NCBI GenBank assembly: GCA_026770025.1
Contig: JAMXDE010000021.1
Coordinates: 186,001-250,000 of the forward strand
Direction: 5' to 3'
DNA length: 64,000 nt
DNA from: Craspedostauros australis
Taxonomy: Eukaryota; Bacillariophyta; Bacillariophyceae; Mastogloiales; Achnanthaceae
Shown: positions 38,740-48,375 of the stretch, one piece after another
Position numbering within the stretch: the stretch's first letter is position 1
Layout of the letters: each line of letters begins with the position of its first letter
Notes under the pieces: model-generated
Databases searched by the model: none
Told to the model about the DNA's origin: nothing
What the model saw: the letters and a program-made list of their open reading frames with translations, nothing else
Translations under genes and position numbers: made by a program

Positions 38740-41015
38740 ACATAAGGCAGAATGCTACATGATCTTTGCTGTGAAGGTGGATCTCACCAGAAAAGCATGG
38801 CTTGTTGCTGGTGGACACATGGCTGAAGCACTAGCTTCGATCACGTACGCAAGCAGGGTCTCCTGTGAGAGTGTACGAATCGCGTTGATGCTTGCGGTAT
38901 TGAATGACCTCGATATACTCATCGCCGATGTGCAGAACGCGTATCTCAACGCGCCCTGCTGAGAACGGATATCCACACGATGCGGACCTGGATTCGGATC
39001 CGACAGCAGCAAGCTTGCGATTTGATAATCAGCAAATGCACACAGGACAGGGCACCAAACACTGCACTTACTACACCGGCAGGGAGATCAATCCATCAGG
39101 AGCAGTTGGTTGGTGTTTGGTGGTTGCTGTTGCTATGTTAGTGGTGTATTCAATTGATGATTGTTGAGATTTGTGAGCACAAGATCTCATTCATCCCAAG
39201 TTGGTGCATTCTTGCACCATTTCTACTATCTTGCCTGATTCATCATCAGGTCTTCCTACTGTTCTACATGATGCCATTGTGGTCCATCGTGCATAATCTC
39301 TACTTTGTTGCCCAAGGTTGTTGTCTGCTCATCACAGTATCTCGTGCTACTTTTCTCTTGGGTCTTTCTTCATCTCTGTCTGATCTTGCCTAGTCTTGGA
39401 CTCTCTCAGTGTCCATATATCTCAGCTTGTCGATGTCAGCAAGAAGCATGCATCATCTCTGACATCATTGGTTATCTCCTAATTGTTGTTGCCACGTGCT
39501 CACTGATGCACCTGGCGTCACTAGACATGTCAACATACCATGACTATCACATAATCTTGATTCCTCGGATCTCAGTGACGATTCTCTGATGTCATTCTCT
39601 GATGTCAGTTCTTACGTCAGTCCCTACGTCAGTTCCGATGACATCAGGACCCGAACACCATTCGCGTCATCAAGACCCATCCGAATACTAACAATCGAGT
39701 CGAATCACTTTCCAGTCATGTGTGATGTTAGCCGAAATGGCCAGTCTAGATTTTCTGACACGAATATATGTCGGGCCTTGCCTGACCTGAAATCCAGTGG
39801 AGCCGCTTGGAGAGCGCATCTGGCTGAAACACCTCGTGATTCGTTGGGATACACATCCTGCTGTGCTGACAGCGACGTCTGGATGAAACCGGCTGTGGCA
39901 AGCGATGGGGCAGACTATTCCGAAGACATGCTTGTGCATACAGACGACATCCTTGCTGTCTCTAAACAACCTCAACGCATCCTCGATGCAATCGGCTCAC
40001 ATTTCTTCTTGAAACCGAGTTCTATCGGTTCTCCTACCACTCATCTTGTATCCACAATCGCACCCTTTCACCTCACTGCGGATCTGATGCGTCCCAAATG
40101 GAGCATGGGATCACAAGAATGCATCAAGGCCGCCCTCGAGATTGTGGCAAAATGGCTCACAGACCAAGACAGCGGCTGAAGACTCAGGCACCTAGCGTGC
40201 TACCGGGTGCATGCAGACCTGAACTGGATGCATTGCCACTGTGTGACACTGCAAAGACAGCGGTCTATCAACAGGTGATCAGCATCTTGTGTTGGACTGT
40301 CGAACCGGGTCCCATTGACATATGCTGTGAAACCTTGATGATTTCATCCTATTGTGTTGCGCCCTGTACTGGTCACCTTTGTGCTCTCTTTCATATGTTT
40401 GCATACCTCAACTCACACGATCGCTCTCGTCTTGTCTTTGATGATGCGTGCGTTGACAAGCCTAATGTGGCATAACTGGAGTGGGGCGAGTTCTACCCTG
40501 ATGCCCACGAACAGATACCGAATGGCATGCCGCCGCCGCGTGGAAAGGAAGTGCAAATGCCATGATTTGTCGATGCTGATCATGTGGGTGACTGTGTCAC
40601 CCGACATTCGCATACTGGGTTTCTACTGTACTTGAACTCATCATCAATGCAATGGCACAGCAAGAAGCAAAACAGCATCGAAATGTCCACGTTCGGCAGT
40701 GAATTCACTGCACTCAAGGTAGCCACTGAGATGGTCATCAGCATGCCATGCAAGCTCTGCATGATGGGTGTCCCTTTGGATGGCCCGGCGGATATGCGCG
40801 TGGACAATCAAAGTGTAGTGTACAACACCTCACTCCCGGAATCGCAGCTACGGAAGAAAGCCAACGCAATCGTATTTTGCTTTGTCAGAGAGAGCATTGC
40901 TGCAGGGGTGATGGTGGTTTCATATGAACCAGCTGATACCAATCTCGCAGCCATGTTGACGAAGTCACAATCAGTACCAAGACGAAAGGAACAAGCACAA
41001 CGGGCCCTTTTCTAA
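38740..41015 (+). mobile_element. Decayed copia-type retrotransposon: reverse transcriptase and RNase H
   Basis: Fragments of Ty1/copia Pol lie in order on the plus strand. RT start (DLTRKAWLVAGGHMAEA, then DVQNAYLNAPC) at 38759-38962; after an in-frame stop the match continues to about 39010. RT middle (LKSSGAAWRAHLAE, DVWMKPA, catalytic VHTDDILAVS) at 39768-40179. The post-RT connection (DICCETLMISSYC, ALFHMFAYLNSHDRSRLVFD) is at 40200-40475. RNase H (HSKKQNSIEMSTFGSEFTAL, DNQSVVYNTSLPESQL, LAAMLTKSQSVPRRKE) is at 40584-41015. Frameshifts and stops separate the pieces and about 750 bp of foreign sequence lies within RT. No integrase, gag or LTRs were recognised next to it, so it is an inactive remnant. 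The wording of the motifs is close to diatom CoDi elements. Confidence 0.9.
39014..39767. mobile_element. Insertion inside the copia reverse transcriptase
   Basis: RT similarity stops after FGSDSSKLAI (about 39010) and resumes with RAL-DLKSSG at 39768, where intact elements are continuous. The intervening ~750 bp is T-rich, has no recognised coding and shows no clear target-site duplication, so its nature is unknown. Confidence 0.5.
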
Positions 41016-41855
41016 CGTATGCACTGCGCGACAGTACCTGTGGATGGTTGGCTATGGGTTCAGCTCATGGTGGATGGGATGAGCACCCTGTGGTGCCTAT
41101 GCATGGGGCATGCAGCAGGTACATACCAAACGAAAACAAAACATGACGATCCGACAGTCAGCAATGCCACAGCGGATCGAGGGGACCAAGCAGAGATACA
41201 TGTGAAGCGTTTAAAACCATGTTATGGTGCAAATACGAGCGCCGCCTGTGGTCAGCCTACAACGGAAGAAGCAGTGCATGTACACAATCTGATAGCCTCC
41301 ATAATCTAAACCATAATGGCTTTGCCACCTCTATTTTGGTTTCATGCGTCTGATGACTTGCTGAAACCCGTTTTTTTTTTAAACGGGCATTGCGGGAAGA
41401 TTGACGGCTCTTGTCAAAAAGTCGGACTGACGGAGCATTGCTACAACACAGCGCACTGCGAGAGCCTCGGAAGGATGGACCAACTGACCAAAAAATCTCT
41501 CCCTGCGACTCGTTGGTTTGTGACTGAATGAGCTCATATGCATTCAATTTCGGACAACAACATCCAAGAGAACAACAAGAACACACCTATCACATCAGAT
41601 ACACATTTTCCCTATTTTCCAGCCATATTCTACAATCTCAGCACAGCCATGACCAACATAGAATGTTGTGGAACAGGAACTGAAGCGGACTCGTCTAATT
41701 TAGATACCTTGGTCGTGGCACTGACTAACAATCTCTCAAATTAATCCAAGCAGGATTGAATCACGAAACAGTCCTGTGTAGTTTCACAACTCGAGAGTCA
41801 ATACGAACTGTTACATGACACAGGGGCCGAGGGAGCTGAATGTGAAAGTCCTCTG
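41016..41855. other. Region between the copia remnant and the surface-protein gene
   Basis: Contains a CCCGTTT-T7-AAACGGG stem-loop (41367-41387). A possible gag-like scrap lies at 41640-41815: ALTNNLSN in one frame, then QAGLNHETVLCSFTTRESIR in another. It is too decayed to assign with confidence. Confidence 0.35.
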
Positions 41856-44651
41856 TTAGAGCACTTCACAGGCAGATTGGAATGGCCCAGGGCAATCCTT
41901 GGTTGCGTCGTCGATTACGTACGTCTCGCTGGCTGACGCACACAGTGATCCCCTGGCGCAAAAAGCGCAGGTAGCAGCCGTCGTGCAGACTCCTGCTCTG
42001 ATGATGATGTCATTGGTTGCACTGTCATTTCGGCCAATTTCTGGACACGTCCGCCCACCCGAGCAGGCACCGGCTTCGATGATCACGCTTCCTGCAAATT
42101 TGGTGGATATAGAGCGATGCACGCGAGAACAAGCCAGAAACCCTTGGCACGCATTTGTTCCGATGAAAACACTTGCCACGATCGGTGTTGTGGTTGTAGA
42201 CCCTTGGTTGTTGCGAGCAGCAAAGGCAATGCATGCATTTCCTCTATCGCATGTTCCTTCTCCAACCCGTATGTTGCCAAAGATATTGACTCCAAGACTG
42301 TTGCAACTCGCAAATGAACCGCAAGCTCCTGGTCCGATCACCCTGAATCCGACTTTGGCATCAGCAGCTGGCTGATCTGGGTCGAAATTGCCCAACCGAT
42401 TGCAGGCAGCAAATCCCTTGCAACTGTCAAGTATGATTGCGTTGGGACGTGTGTATCTGCAGGCCCGAGAGTCGGTGCATGACCCTGAGCTAACCGTCAT
42501 GACACCACCATCAACAGAGTCAATGGTGCAAGCAAACTCACCTCTGCAGCATGAGCCATTACACGAATTCGTCACCACAGACGCGCTGCCAGTGAAGAGC
42601 TTTGTGTCCTCTTTCGCGAACGCCAACAATGCGCTCGTCACACTTTCATCGTTCTTGATCTTGTCAAAGCGTTCCTGTGCCACCTCCAATGTCACGGGCT
42701 GTGGAGGGTCTGCATCATTGCATCCAAAGATGCTCTTGATCATCTTGCGCTTCCCTTCAGCCAGAGCATCAACCATGGAGACGAAGCCCGCGCATGTGCC
42801 TGTTGCACCATTGCACAATACGTCACCAGTGATCGTATTGAACGTTTTTGTGGCGTCACCCGGTGTCTCAAGACATCCAACAGTCATGGATGCTGGGGTG
42901 AGAGTTGGAGCTGACGTCGGTGCCGATGTGGGAGCCGATGTGGGAGCCGATGTAGGAGCTGACGTTGGAGCCGATGTGGGAGCTGACGTTGGGGCCGATG
43001 TGGGATTCGATGTGGGAGCTGACGTTGGGGCCGATGTGGGAGCCGATGTGGGAGCTGACGTGGGATTCGATATGGGAGCTGACGTTGGAGCTGCTGTCGG
43101 AGCTGTTGGGGCTGATGTGGGAGCTGACGTGAGAGGTGTGGGGAAAGGAGTGGGAGAAAAAGTGGGACAGTCTGTGGGCAAGGTGTCCTTGCCAATACAG
43201 TACTCCTCCACCTTGTCACCAGTAGGATTGCCCCCGGAGCTGCTGTCTCCCTTTGGACAGGCCCCATCTATATCGCTGATGAAATAGAATTCATCAGGGC
43301 TGCACTCCGTCTTCGTCATGCATCCTCTGCATCCTTCGGCACTGCCGCATCCACCAGGAGGAACGATGATGTTGGTCTTCATTCGGTCATTGAAACCCAT
43401 CTTCTCGCAAGACCCTTCAGCAGTGCAGCCACCAGCACCAATTGTCAGGCTGCCTGCATACTTGCCACCAGCACCATGGTTGACAGTTGAGTGAGCATCC
43501 TTGCAGGCATTACTACCAATGCAAGCATTGGAGTCAATGTCGATGTGGCTGCGGAAGCGATATGATGGTGCTGATTGCTCCACACGGCGGCCAGCGGAGT
43601 TGCATGCGTCGGATCCAATGCATGCACCAGAATGGATGGTCACATCACCATGGGAGCGGCGTCCCACTCCCTCACAAGATTGAGGGGTGGTGCATGCCAT
43701 CTCACCGACGAAGGTGACTCCTGTGATGGACGGATTGATTTCATTTTCGTTCATCAACTCGCATGCGCTGTCTCCAGTGCAGGAGGAATCAAGAATGAGC
43801 GGGTTGGGGCCCATATCCTTGCATGCGCTGTCGCCAGTGCATGATGTGATAGCGACGGTCATGAATGGAGGGGAGTTGGAGGCGGAACTGGTGACTGAGG
43901 TGCATCCAGAGGATCCTTGGCAGCATGGGGTGGCGACAGGAGGCGATTGCATCGCAGCGATGGCCGCGCATGCTGCCTTCATTGCGTCTGGTCGTTCGGT
44001 GACGAGGATTGCGTTGGTGGCAGCGACCACGGCCAATTGGCCAGTAAGCACGTCGCTGGATGCGTACTTGTTGAAGAGCTTGCGTGCAGCTCCTTCACCG
44101 AGGTCTCCGGCGCACGCGAAGAAGTTCTGCAGTTGCTCGGATTCCTTGACAGCGCTGATGGCTTCGCGGCAGGATGGCTTGGCAGAGTTGCAGATGATGG
44201 TCTTGGCGCTTACCTCTTGCTGTGTGAGGGCGGTATTGCCATCCGGCTTGCAAATGACCTTGACGGTAGAATCAAAGACCACTGGGGCAGCTGATGGTTT
44301 GGCAGTTGGCAGGAGCGTCGGTTGAGAGGTCGGCAACGCGGTTGGCTGAGCGACAGGTGCCATCGAGGGCATCTCCGAAATCAAGCCTGTTGGCGGCCCA
44401 GTAGGCAATGCGGTTGGCGCGGTTGTTTCTGCAACAGCCGGGTTTTCAGTGGGTGGCACTCGGATGTTCTTGTTGCCCTTGTTGGTCTTCACGTCGCCGT
44501 CAGCGTTCTTGAGGATGCGGGTCGTCATCATCATCATGTGGAGTTCCTTGGTTGGATCCACGGGAGTCCTGTTGCCGCGGAGCGCGGCGTGGGTCATTGC
44601 TGTGTTGGCGAGAGCGATAAAAGCCGCGAAGGCTGCCTTGGTGTAGAGCAT
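41856..44651 (-). CDS. Secreted Cys-repeat surface protein with Pro-Thr-Ser-Ala stalk
   Basis: 931 aa from the ATG at 44651, which gives a clean signal peptide (MLYTKAAFAAFIALANTAMTHA); the 24 extra upstream codons look like leader. After a Pro/Thr-rich region come two homologous halves. Each starts with a helical Cys domain (VICKPDGNTALTQQEVSAKT...SCREAI; and GCLETPGD...GTCAGFVSMVDAL) and continues with seven C-x5-C units such as SCTGDSAC, ACIGSDAC, GCTAEGSC in the first half and SCKGFAAC, ACQGFLAC, ACSGGRTC in the second. They are joined by a linker of PTSA/PTSN four-residue repeats coded at about 42897-43140. The architecture suggests a secreted or wall protein with two beta-solenoid-like heads, as in many diatom PTSAP-linked proteins. 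It has no anchor. It lies wholly inside the 10-kb insert and shows no disabling change. Confidence 0.8.
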   Translation of the reverse strand: MLYTKAAFAAFIALANTAMTHAALRGNRTPVDPTKELHMMMMTTRILKNADGDVKTNKGNKNIRVPPTENPAVAETTAPTALPTGPPTGLISEMPSMAPVAQPTALPTSQPTLLPTAKPSAAPVVFDSTVKVICKPDGNTALTQQEVSAKTIICNSAKPSCREAISAVKESEQLQNFFACAGDLGEGAARKLFNKYASSDVLTGQLAVVAATNAILVTERPDAMKAACAAIAAMQSPPVATPCCQGSSGCTSVTSSASNSPPFMTVAITSCTGDSACKDMGPNPLILDSSCTGDSACELMNENEINPSITGVTFVGEMACTTPQSCEGVGRRSHGDVTIHSGACIGSDACNSAGRRVEQSAPSYRFRSHIDIDSNACIGSNACKDAHSTVNHGAGGKYAGSLTIGAGGCTAEGSCEKMGFNDRMKTNIIVPPGGCGSAEGCRGCMTKTECSPDEFYFISDIDGACPKGDSSSGGNPTGDKVEEYCIGKDTLPTDCPTFSPTPFPTPLTSAPTSAPTAPTAAPTSAPISNPTSAPTSAPTSAPTSAPTSNPTSAPTSAPTSAPTSAPTSAPTSAPTSAPTSAPTLTPASMTVGCLETPGDATKTFNTITGDVLCNGATGTCAGFVSMVDALAEGKRKMIKSIFGCNDADPPQPVTLEVAQERFDKIKNDESVTSALLAFAKEDTKLFTGSASVVTNSCNGSCCRGEFACTIDSVDGGVMTVSSGSCTDSRACRYTRPNAIILDSCKGFAACNRLGNFDPDQPAADAKVGFRVIGPGACGSFASCNSLGVNIFGNIRVGEGTCDRGNACIAFAARNNQGSTTTTPIVASVFIGTNACQGFLACSRVHRSISTKFAGSVIIEAGACSGGRTCPEIGRNDSATNDIIIRAGVCTTAATCAFCARGSLCASASETYVIDDATKDCPGPFQSACEVL
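42897..43140 (-). repeat. 12-bp repeat array coding the Pro-Thr-Ser-Ala linker
   Basis: On the minus strand GCTCCCACATCG/GTCAGCTCCAAC-type 12-mers repeat about 20 times and encode PTSA with PTSN and PTAP variants. Synonymous third-position differences between units (GGAGCC/GGAGCT, GATGTG/GACGTT) show it is not freshly expanded. Confidence 0.85.
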
Positions 44652-45792
44652 CTTTGCTGTTGTCTTCGTTGCTGCCGTGAGAATGTTGGGGTCTACACGG
44701 CGGGCGCATTTGTATGCGTGCATGTATGCGTACGTGCCACGAGAAGGGGCCGGTACGGATCACGTATGAGTTGAGATTGGCAATGCGATCACCATGTGTA
44801 CGTTTGGCGGCGAGTTTCGTCCCACGAAGAACGGCAACGATTGTGAGTGTTGCAGTGATGGGTTCGTTTGTGTGAGCAGAATCGTCGGTGTGTGAAATGA
44901 TGCAATACGTGGTGGCGAGCAACGACAACGACGGCGATCAATGAAGATCAACGATATCCATCAATCGACACCCCATCGTGACGATTCGATCATGTCAAGA
45001 TCGCGTTCACAGGAGACATCAGTTGCGCATGCGAAGGGAAGAGAAGGAACGATGGTGATGGAAAAGAGCAGCATGAGTTAATTTGGCTTGGACGAGGTGC
45101 AGGATTAGACCCCTGGGTGTGGAGTGGCGCGCGTCTGGCATTGGCATGGCACGAGGCATCCTGAACGAGATGATCGCCACCGACAGGCGCCGCAGCATCG
45201 CTGCATAACGAACCGCGAAGATTGACTGGGATGTAGGTGTGGTGCTCATACTCGCAGGTATCTTGCATCTCGAGCGTTGGTGCGTGCTTCCGTTTCATCA
45301 ATGCTGCTGCATCATCTGCGACGCTATCCGCAGTTCGCGTGCGTCTTGACGTCGGTTTTGCAAATGAAATCATTCTCCGTTGTGTGGTTGTCGATTCTTC
45401 CTCATGCATAAGCCAGGCTTCCATCCTCCTTTCTTCGCGATGTGTACGTACCTTTTAGTTGTTTCACTTCGTTGCGGCCTCAGAGGGGCTTGCCGTCTAC
45501 TTGCGACGCCTGCTAGTTGTTGGTTATTTGCTGGATGATTGCTGGTTGCTGGCGTTTCCAATCTGACGATTGATTTGTTTTGTGAGACTTTGTGTCGATT
45601 TCGGAGGCAAAGAAGTGATTCCTGTGAATATCGCGAGTGTGTTGTGTTCGATGTGCCATGAATGCGCGAGATACAATGAGCCTGGTGGTGTGGAATGCAG
45701 CCGCAGCTACTGACACCTCCACCAATACTACTATTGTATCTTGTTCTTCGGGTGAGACTCCAGTCACAACCACAACTCTGCAGTGTTCGGAT
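44652..45792. other. Upstream region of the surface-protein gene
   Basis: 44652-44985 is G/T-rich on plus, that is C/A-rich on minus, and is probably the promoter and leader of the 41856-44651 gene. A possible further minus-strand gene is listed at 44990-45424. Nothing else is seen up to the 37-bp array. Confidence 0.45.
44990..45424 (-). CDS. Hypothetical protein (doubtful)
   Basis: A 144-residue ORF, MEAWLMHEEE..., whose first ~80 residues (FAKPTSRRTRTADSVADDAA, ALMKRKHAPTLEMQDTCEYE) look like a plausible soluble protein while the rest is low complexity. A C/A-rich minus-strand leader lies upstream at about 45500-45600. No family is recognised; it could be a chance ORF or an exon. Confidence 0.3.
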   Translation of the reverse strand: MEAWLMHEEESTTTQRRMISFAKPTSRRTRTADSVADDAAALMKRKHAPTLEMQDTCEYEHHTYIPVNLRGSLCSDAAAPVGGDHLVQDASCHANARRAPLHTQGSNPAPRPSQINSCCSFPSPSFLLFPSHAQLMSPVNAILT

Positions 45793-45977
45793 TCATAATC
45801 ACCGATGCGATTTATATCACCGATCGAAGTCATAATCACCGATCCGATTTATATCACCGATCGAAGTCATCATTATCGATCCGATGTATATCACTGATCG
45901 AAGTCATCATTATCGATCCGATTCATATCACCGATCGAAGTCATCATCATCGATCCGATTCATATCACCGATCGAAG
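45793..45977. repeat. 37-bp tandem array, five units
   Basis: Units begin at 45793, 45830, 45867, 45904 and 45941 and share the core ATATCACCGATCGAAGTCAT with GATCCGATT upstream. Adjacent units differ by 2-5 bases. There are no spacers, so it is a minisatellite and not a CRISPR array. Confidence 0.95.
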
Positions 45978-46290
45978 CCATTAAAAACGATCGGATTCTT
46001 GTTTCTTCATGCACATTTGGGACAAGCTTCATTGCAGGACAGGACTGGTTGTGGAGGGGCAGGGCAGGGCAGGGCAGGCTCCAAGGTAAAGCGAGTGCGA
46101 TCAATGCGAGTTGATTCCAACTAGTTCTACTGATATTAGTTGTTGGAACATGACGAATATTCAGATTTGTGTATGCCCCAGTAGGGGTCACAGTTGCACA
46201 AATGACTGGGACACCAGGCAAAACGGGTCGAATTAATCCATCTTCGAGATAACTGACCCAGCCAATCAAAGCTTGGTGTTTTGGCAATAG
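45978..46290 (-). pseudogene. Coding-like stretch interrupted by the inverted-repeat element
   Basis: On the minus strand this part is open and protein-like (LLPKHQALIGWVSYLEDGLI, RPVLPGVPVICATVTPTGAY, TNLNIRHVPTTN) and abuts the left arm of the 55-bp inverted repeat. The frame on the far side of that element holds stops. It may be a fragment of an older, inactivated gene. It is not recognised. Confidence 0.3.
46057..46078. repeat. Short GGGCA tandem repeat
   Basis: Four and a half copies of a 5-bp GGGCA unit. No function is evident. Confidence 0.8.
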
Positions 46291-47714
46291 GACCCGGTTG
46301 TGTGACGGGACCTGCAGTCGGTCCTGGAGGGGTGGCAACTTACGGATATTTCGACAAAAACACTCGCATATTATTAAAATAGATATACTATAAGATGTTT
46401 GATGGACGCTGATTTTTATCTAAGTCCTTATTTTAACTTTTATGGACCCCTCGATTTTGGACCCGTCTAGACTAAGCTAGCGTACTACGGCCAGACTTAC
46501 TGTATTGGTACCTCCAAAAGCAGAATCTTCAATGTCAATTTAAGGCTAAATATATGTATTTAGTACCCGCATTGCGGCTCTGACACTTTGCTGCAATTGT
46601 GTCCTCACATTTGTTCCACCATCTCAGGAGATTCCGGATGTTCCTCCATCGTCTGTGTCTCACATGCGATTTGCTCTGATGTTGTGTTTTCTTCTTGTTG
46701 CAGCGCGATGTCCTCCTCTTCTGCTGTTGTCTGTTGTGGAGGCACGATCTCTGCATCAGTATTGTTTGCGTTCGTAGTCGTAGGTGGTTGGGTAATTGTT
46801 GTATTCGTTGTGTTTGTTGCGTGTTTGTTGAAGTCTGCGATTCTGTTGGTCGTTGGTAAGAATCTCAACATCTCACTCGTTGTCGAACGTCGCGCCTTCG
46901 AGCACAGGAGGGAGGAGCTTGTCTGTTGCAGAAGTCGGATTGTGCTGCTTACCATCCATATGCAATGGAGGTAACAGCTTCTCAGCAGTAGATGGTGTGA
47001 ACAGTTCCTTGCAATCAATTGGATCGGATGGAAAGGGGCGCACCGATGGAGAGGATGGCACACGTTGCTTCTGGGAGCGGGAAGGATTGGCATCCTTGGA
47101 CGCAGCTTTCGAGGTAGAGACGAGCATGACGTTGATTGCTACTGATGGGTAGATGGAGAAGACTACTAGTGATGGAAGTGAATTGAGGAGGAGAAGTGCA
47201 AGAAGGTGGCAATACAAGCACTACATGAACATGCAATAAGCACAGCACACCATCGCAGAGAAGCAAAGGTTGGCTCTGTGCCGAATTGTGAGGAGATTTG
47301 TGACATGTGACGAGAGCCAAATTTGAATTTGAATGTTACTGTCTCATAACGGATAGTAGCCAAGAAAATGTGTTCGGACAGGTCAAACAATAACGTCGCT
47401 GAAATGCCAAATTCCGTGCGCAACCCGTCACTAAAAGTTCTTTCCCGAACGTGTCTGCGCACATTGTGCTGTTTGCGTCGAAAAACTAATCAATGTCATG
47501 TGATCATCACGAAGCAGCGTTCATATTCGACCAAGAGGACCGTAAAACTACAAAGGTCCATAAAAATTAAAATAAGACATTAAAGCAAAATCGGCGTCCA
47601 CTGTGATTCTTATATTTTTCTCTAGATTATGAATATGTGAGTGGTTTGGTTGAAAGCCCCGTAAGTTGCCACCCCTCCAGGACCGACTGCAGGTCCCGTC
47701 ACACGACCGGGTCT
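46290..47714. mobile_element. 1.4-kb element with 55-bp terminal inverted repeats
   Basis: The arms 46291-46345 and 47659-47713 are reverse complements over 55 bp with one mismatch. Each arm begins GACCCGG, contains GGACCTGCAGTCGGTCC (itself a near-palindrome) and ends GGCAACTTACGG. One base outside each arm is a TA dinucleotide (46288-46289 and 47715-47716), a possible target-site duplication. Similarity between the two ends stops at the inner edge of the arms. No transposase is recognised inside, so it would be non-autonomous. Inner sequence is A/T-richer than the neighbourhood. Confidence 0.7.
46605..47127 (-). CDS. Hypothetical protein inside the inverted-repeat element (doubtful)
   Basis: From the ATG at 47127 the frame reads MLVSTSKAASKDANPSRSQK and contains two KLLPP motifs, then meets a stop at about 46873. 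A GTGAGA donor at 46876 and an AG at 46843 would remove 34 bases and join it to an Asn/Thr/Gln/Glu-rich frame (ADFNKHATNTTNTT ... EEEDIALQQEENTTSE) ending at 46605, for 162 aa in all. A 34-base intron is shorter than the others here, so a frameshift or a chance ORF is as likely. No family is recognised. Confidence 0.25.
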
Positions 47715-47840
47715 TATGACTGCAACCTGTCTCGATTCCCTCCATGGCTATGACAACTACCCTATTGCCGCAGTCATGGCATGCATATCCAATCTGCTTC
47801 AACCCAAGCAGGGAATCCGAGAGTGAATTCTAACCACAAC
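47715..47840. other. Spacer between the inverted-repeat element and the right direct repeat
   Basis: 126 bp with no gene. It forms the right end of the 10-kb insert. Confidence 0.6.
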
Positions 47841-48375
47841 CACTGCAGGACGACGTTTCAGCCCAGCTCTTACGTGCGTGACAGAAGGCAGGTGCAACTT
47901 GGCAGATGGGATCGTCGCTTTCATGGGTGCGAAACGCAACGAAAAGGGCGAGCTGGTTGACCATGCGCTCTACACCATCTTCATCCAATCCGAGGATCTT
48001 TTTGGAGATTCCGACATCGACACCGCAGGTATTCGCGACAAGAAGAACAGGGTCGATCAGGAGGTGCTGGATATTCCGTTTGGGAATACCCGACTGTACT
48101 GTGTGGCCAGTCGATCGGAGGCGTTGTCGACGAAAATGCTGGAGATCAGTGAAACCGACGAAGTCAAAGACAGCATCCAAAACAAACAATCGAAGAAGAA
48201 CAAGAACATGAAGAAGAACACGAAGAAGAACACGAGAGTTCCGTTTGTTTCGTATCCGACTGATGAAGGCATGATGCTGCCAAATGTGATGTTGGCCCTT
48301 GATCCACTTCGCAATCACCAGAAGTTGGATGACAACGCAGTTATGTTGAAATTCTCCAACAGCAAAGATGAGTGA
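47841..48375 (+). pseudogene. 3' fragment of the P-loop NTPase gene
   Basis: Encodes the last ~178 residues of the 34145-37219 protein (first ATG at 47878, MTEGRCNLADGIVAF) and keeps the stop. The N-terminal ~845 residues, including the leader and Walker motifs, are absent. The frame is still open with only a few substitutions, so the copy is young. Confidence 0.85.

Larger units (their letters stand above)
37834..47840. mobile_element. 10.0-kb segment between the direct repeats (probable insertion)
   Basis: The segment separates two genes whose ends are duplicated at its borders. It carries copia remnants, a full secreted-protein gene, a 37-bp array and a 1.4-kb inverted-repeat element. No long terminal repeat, transposase or inverted repeat was found at its own borders, so it does not look like a single classical transposon. 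Integration of a circle or template-switch repair would both give this layout. Confidence 0.6.

Noticed and set aside
41367-41387. Stem-loop with T-rich loop as a transcription terminator
   Set aside because: The hairpin is real, but intrinsic terminators are not expected for nuclear genes here and it is not next to a gene end.
45793-45977. CRISPR array
   Set aside because: The 37-bp units abut directly with no unique spacers, and the genome is eukaryotic.
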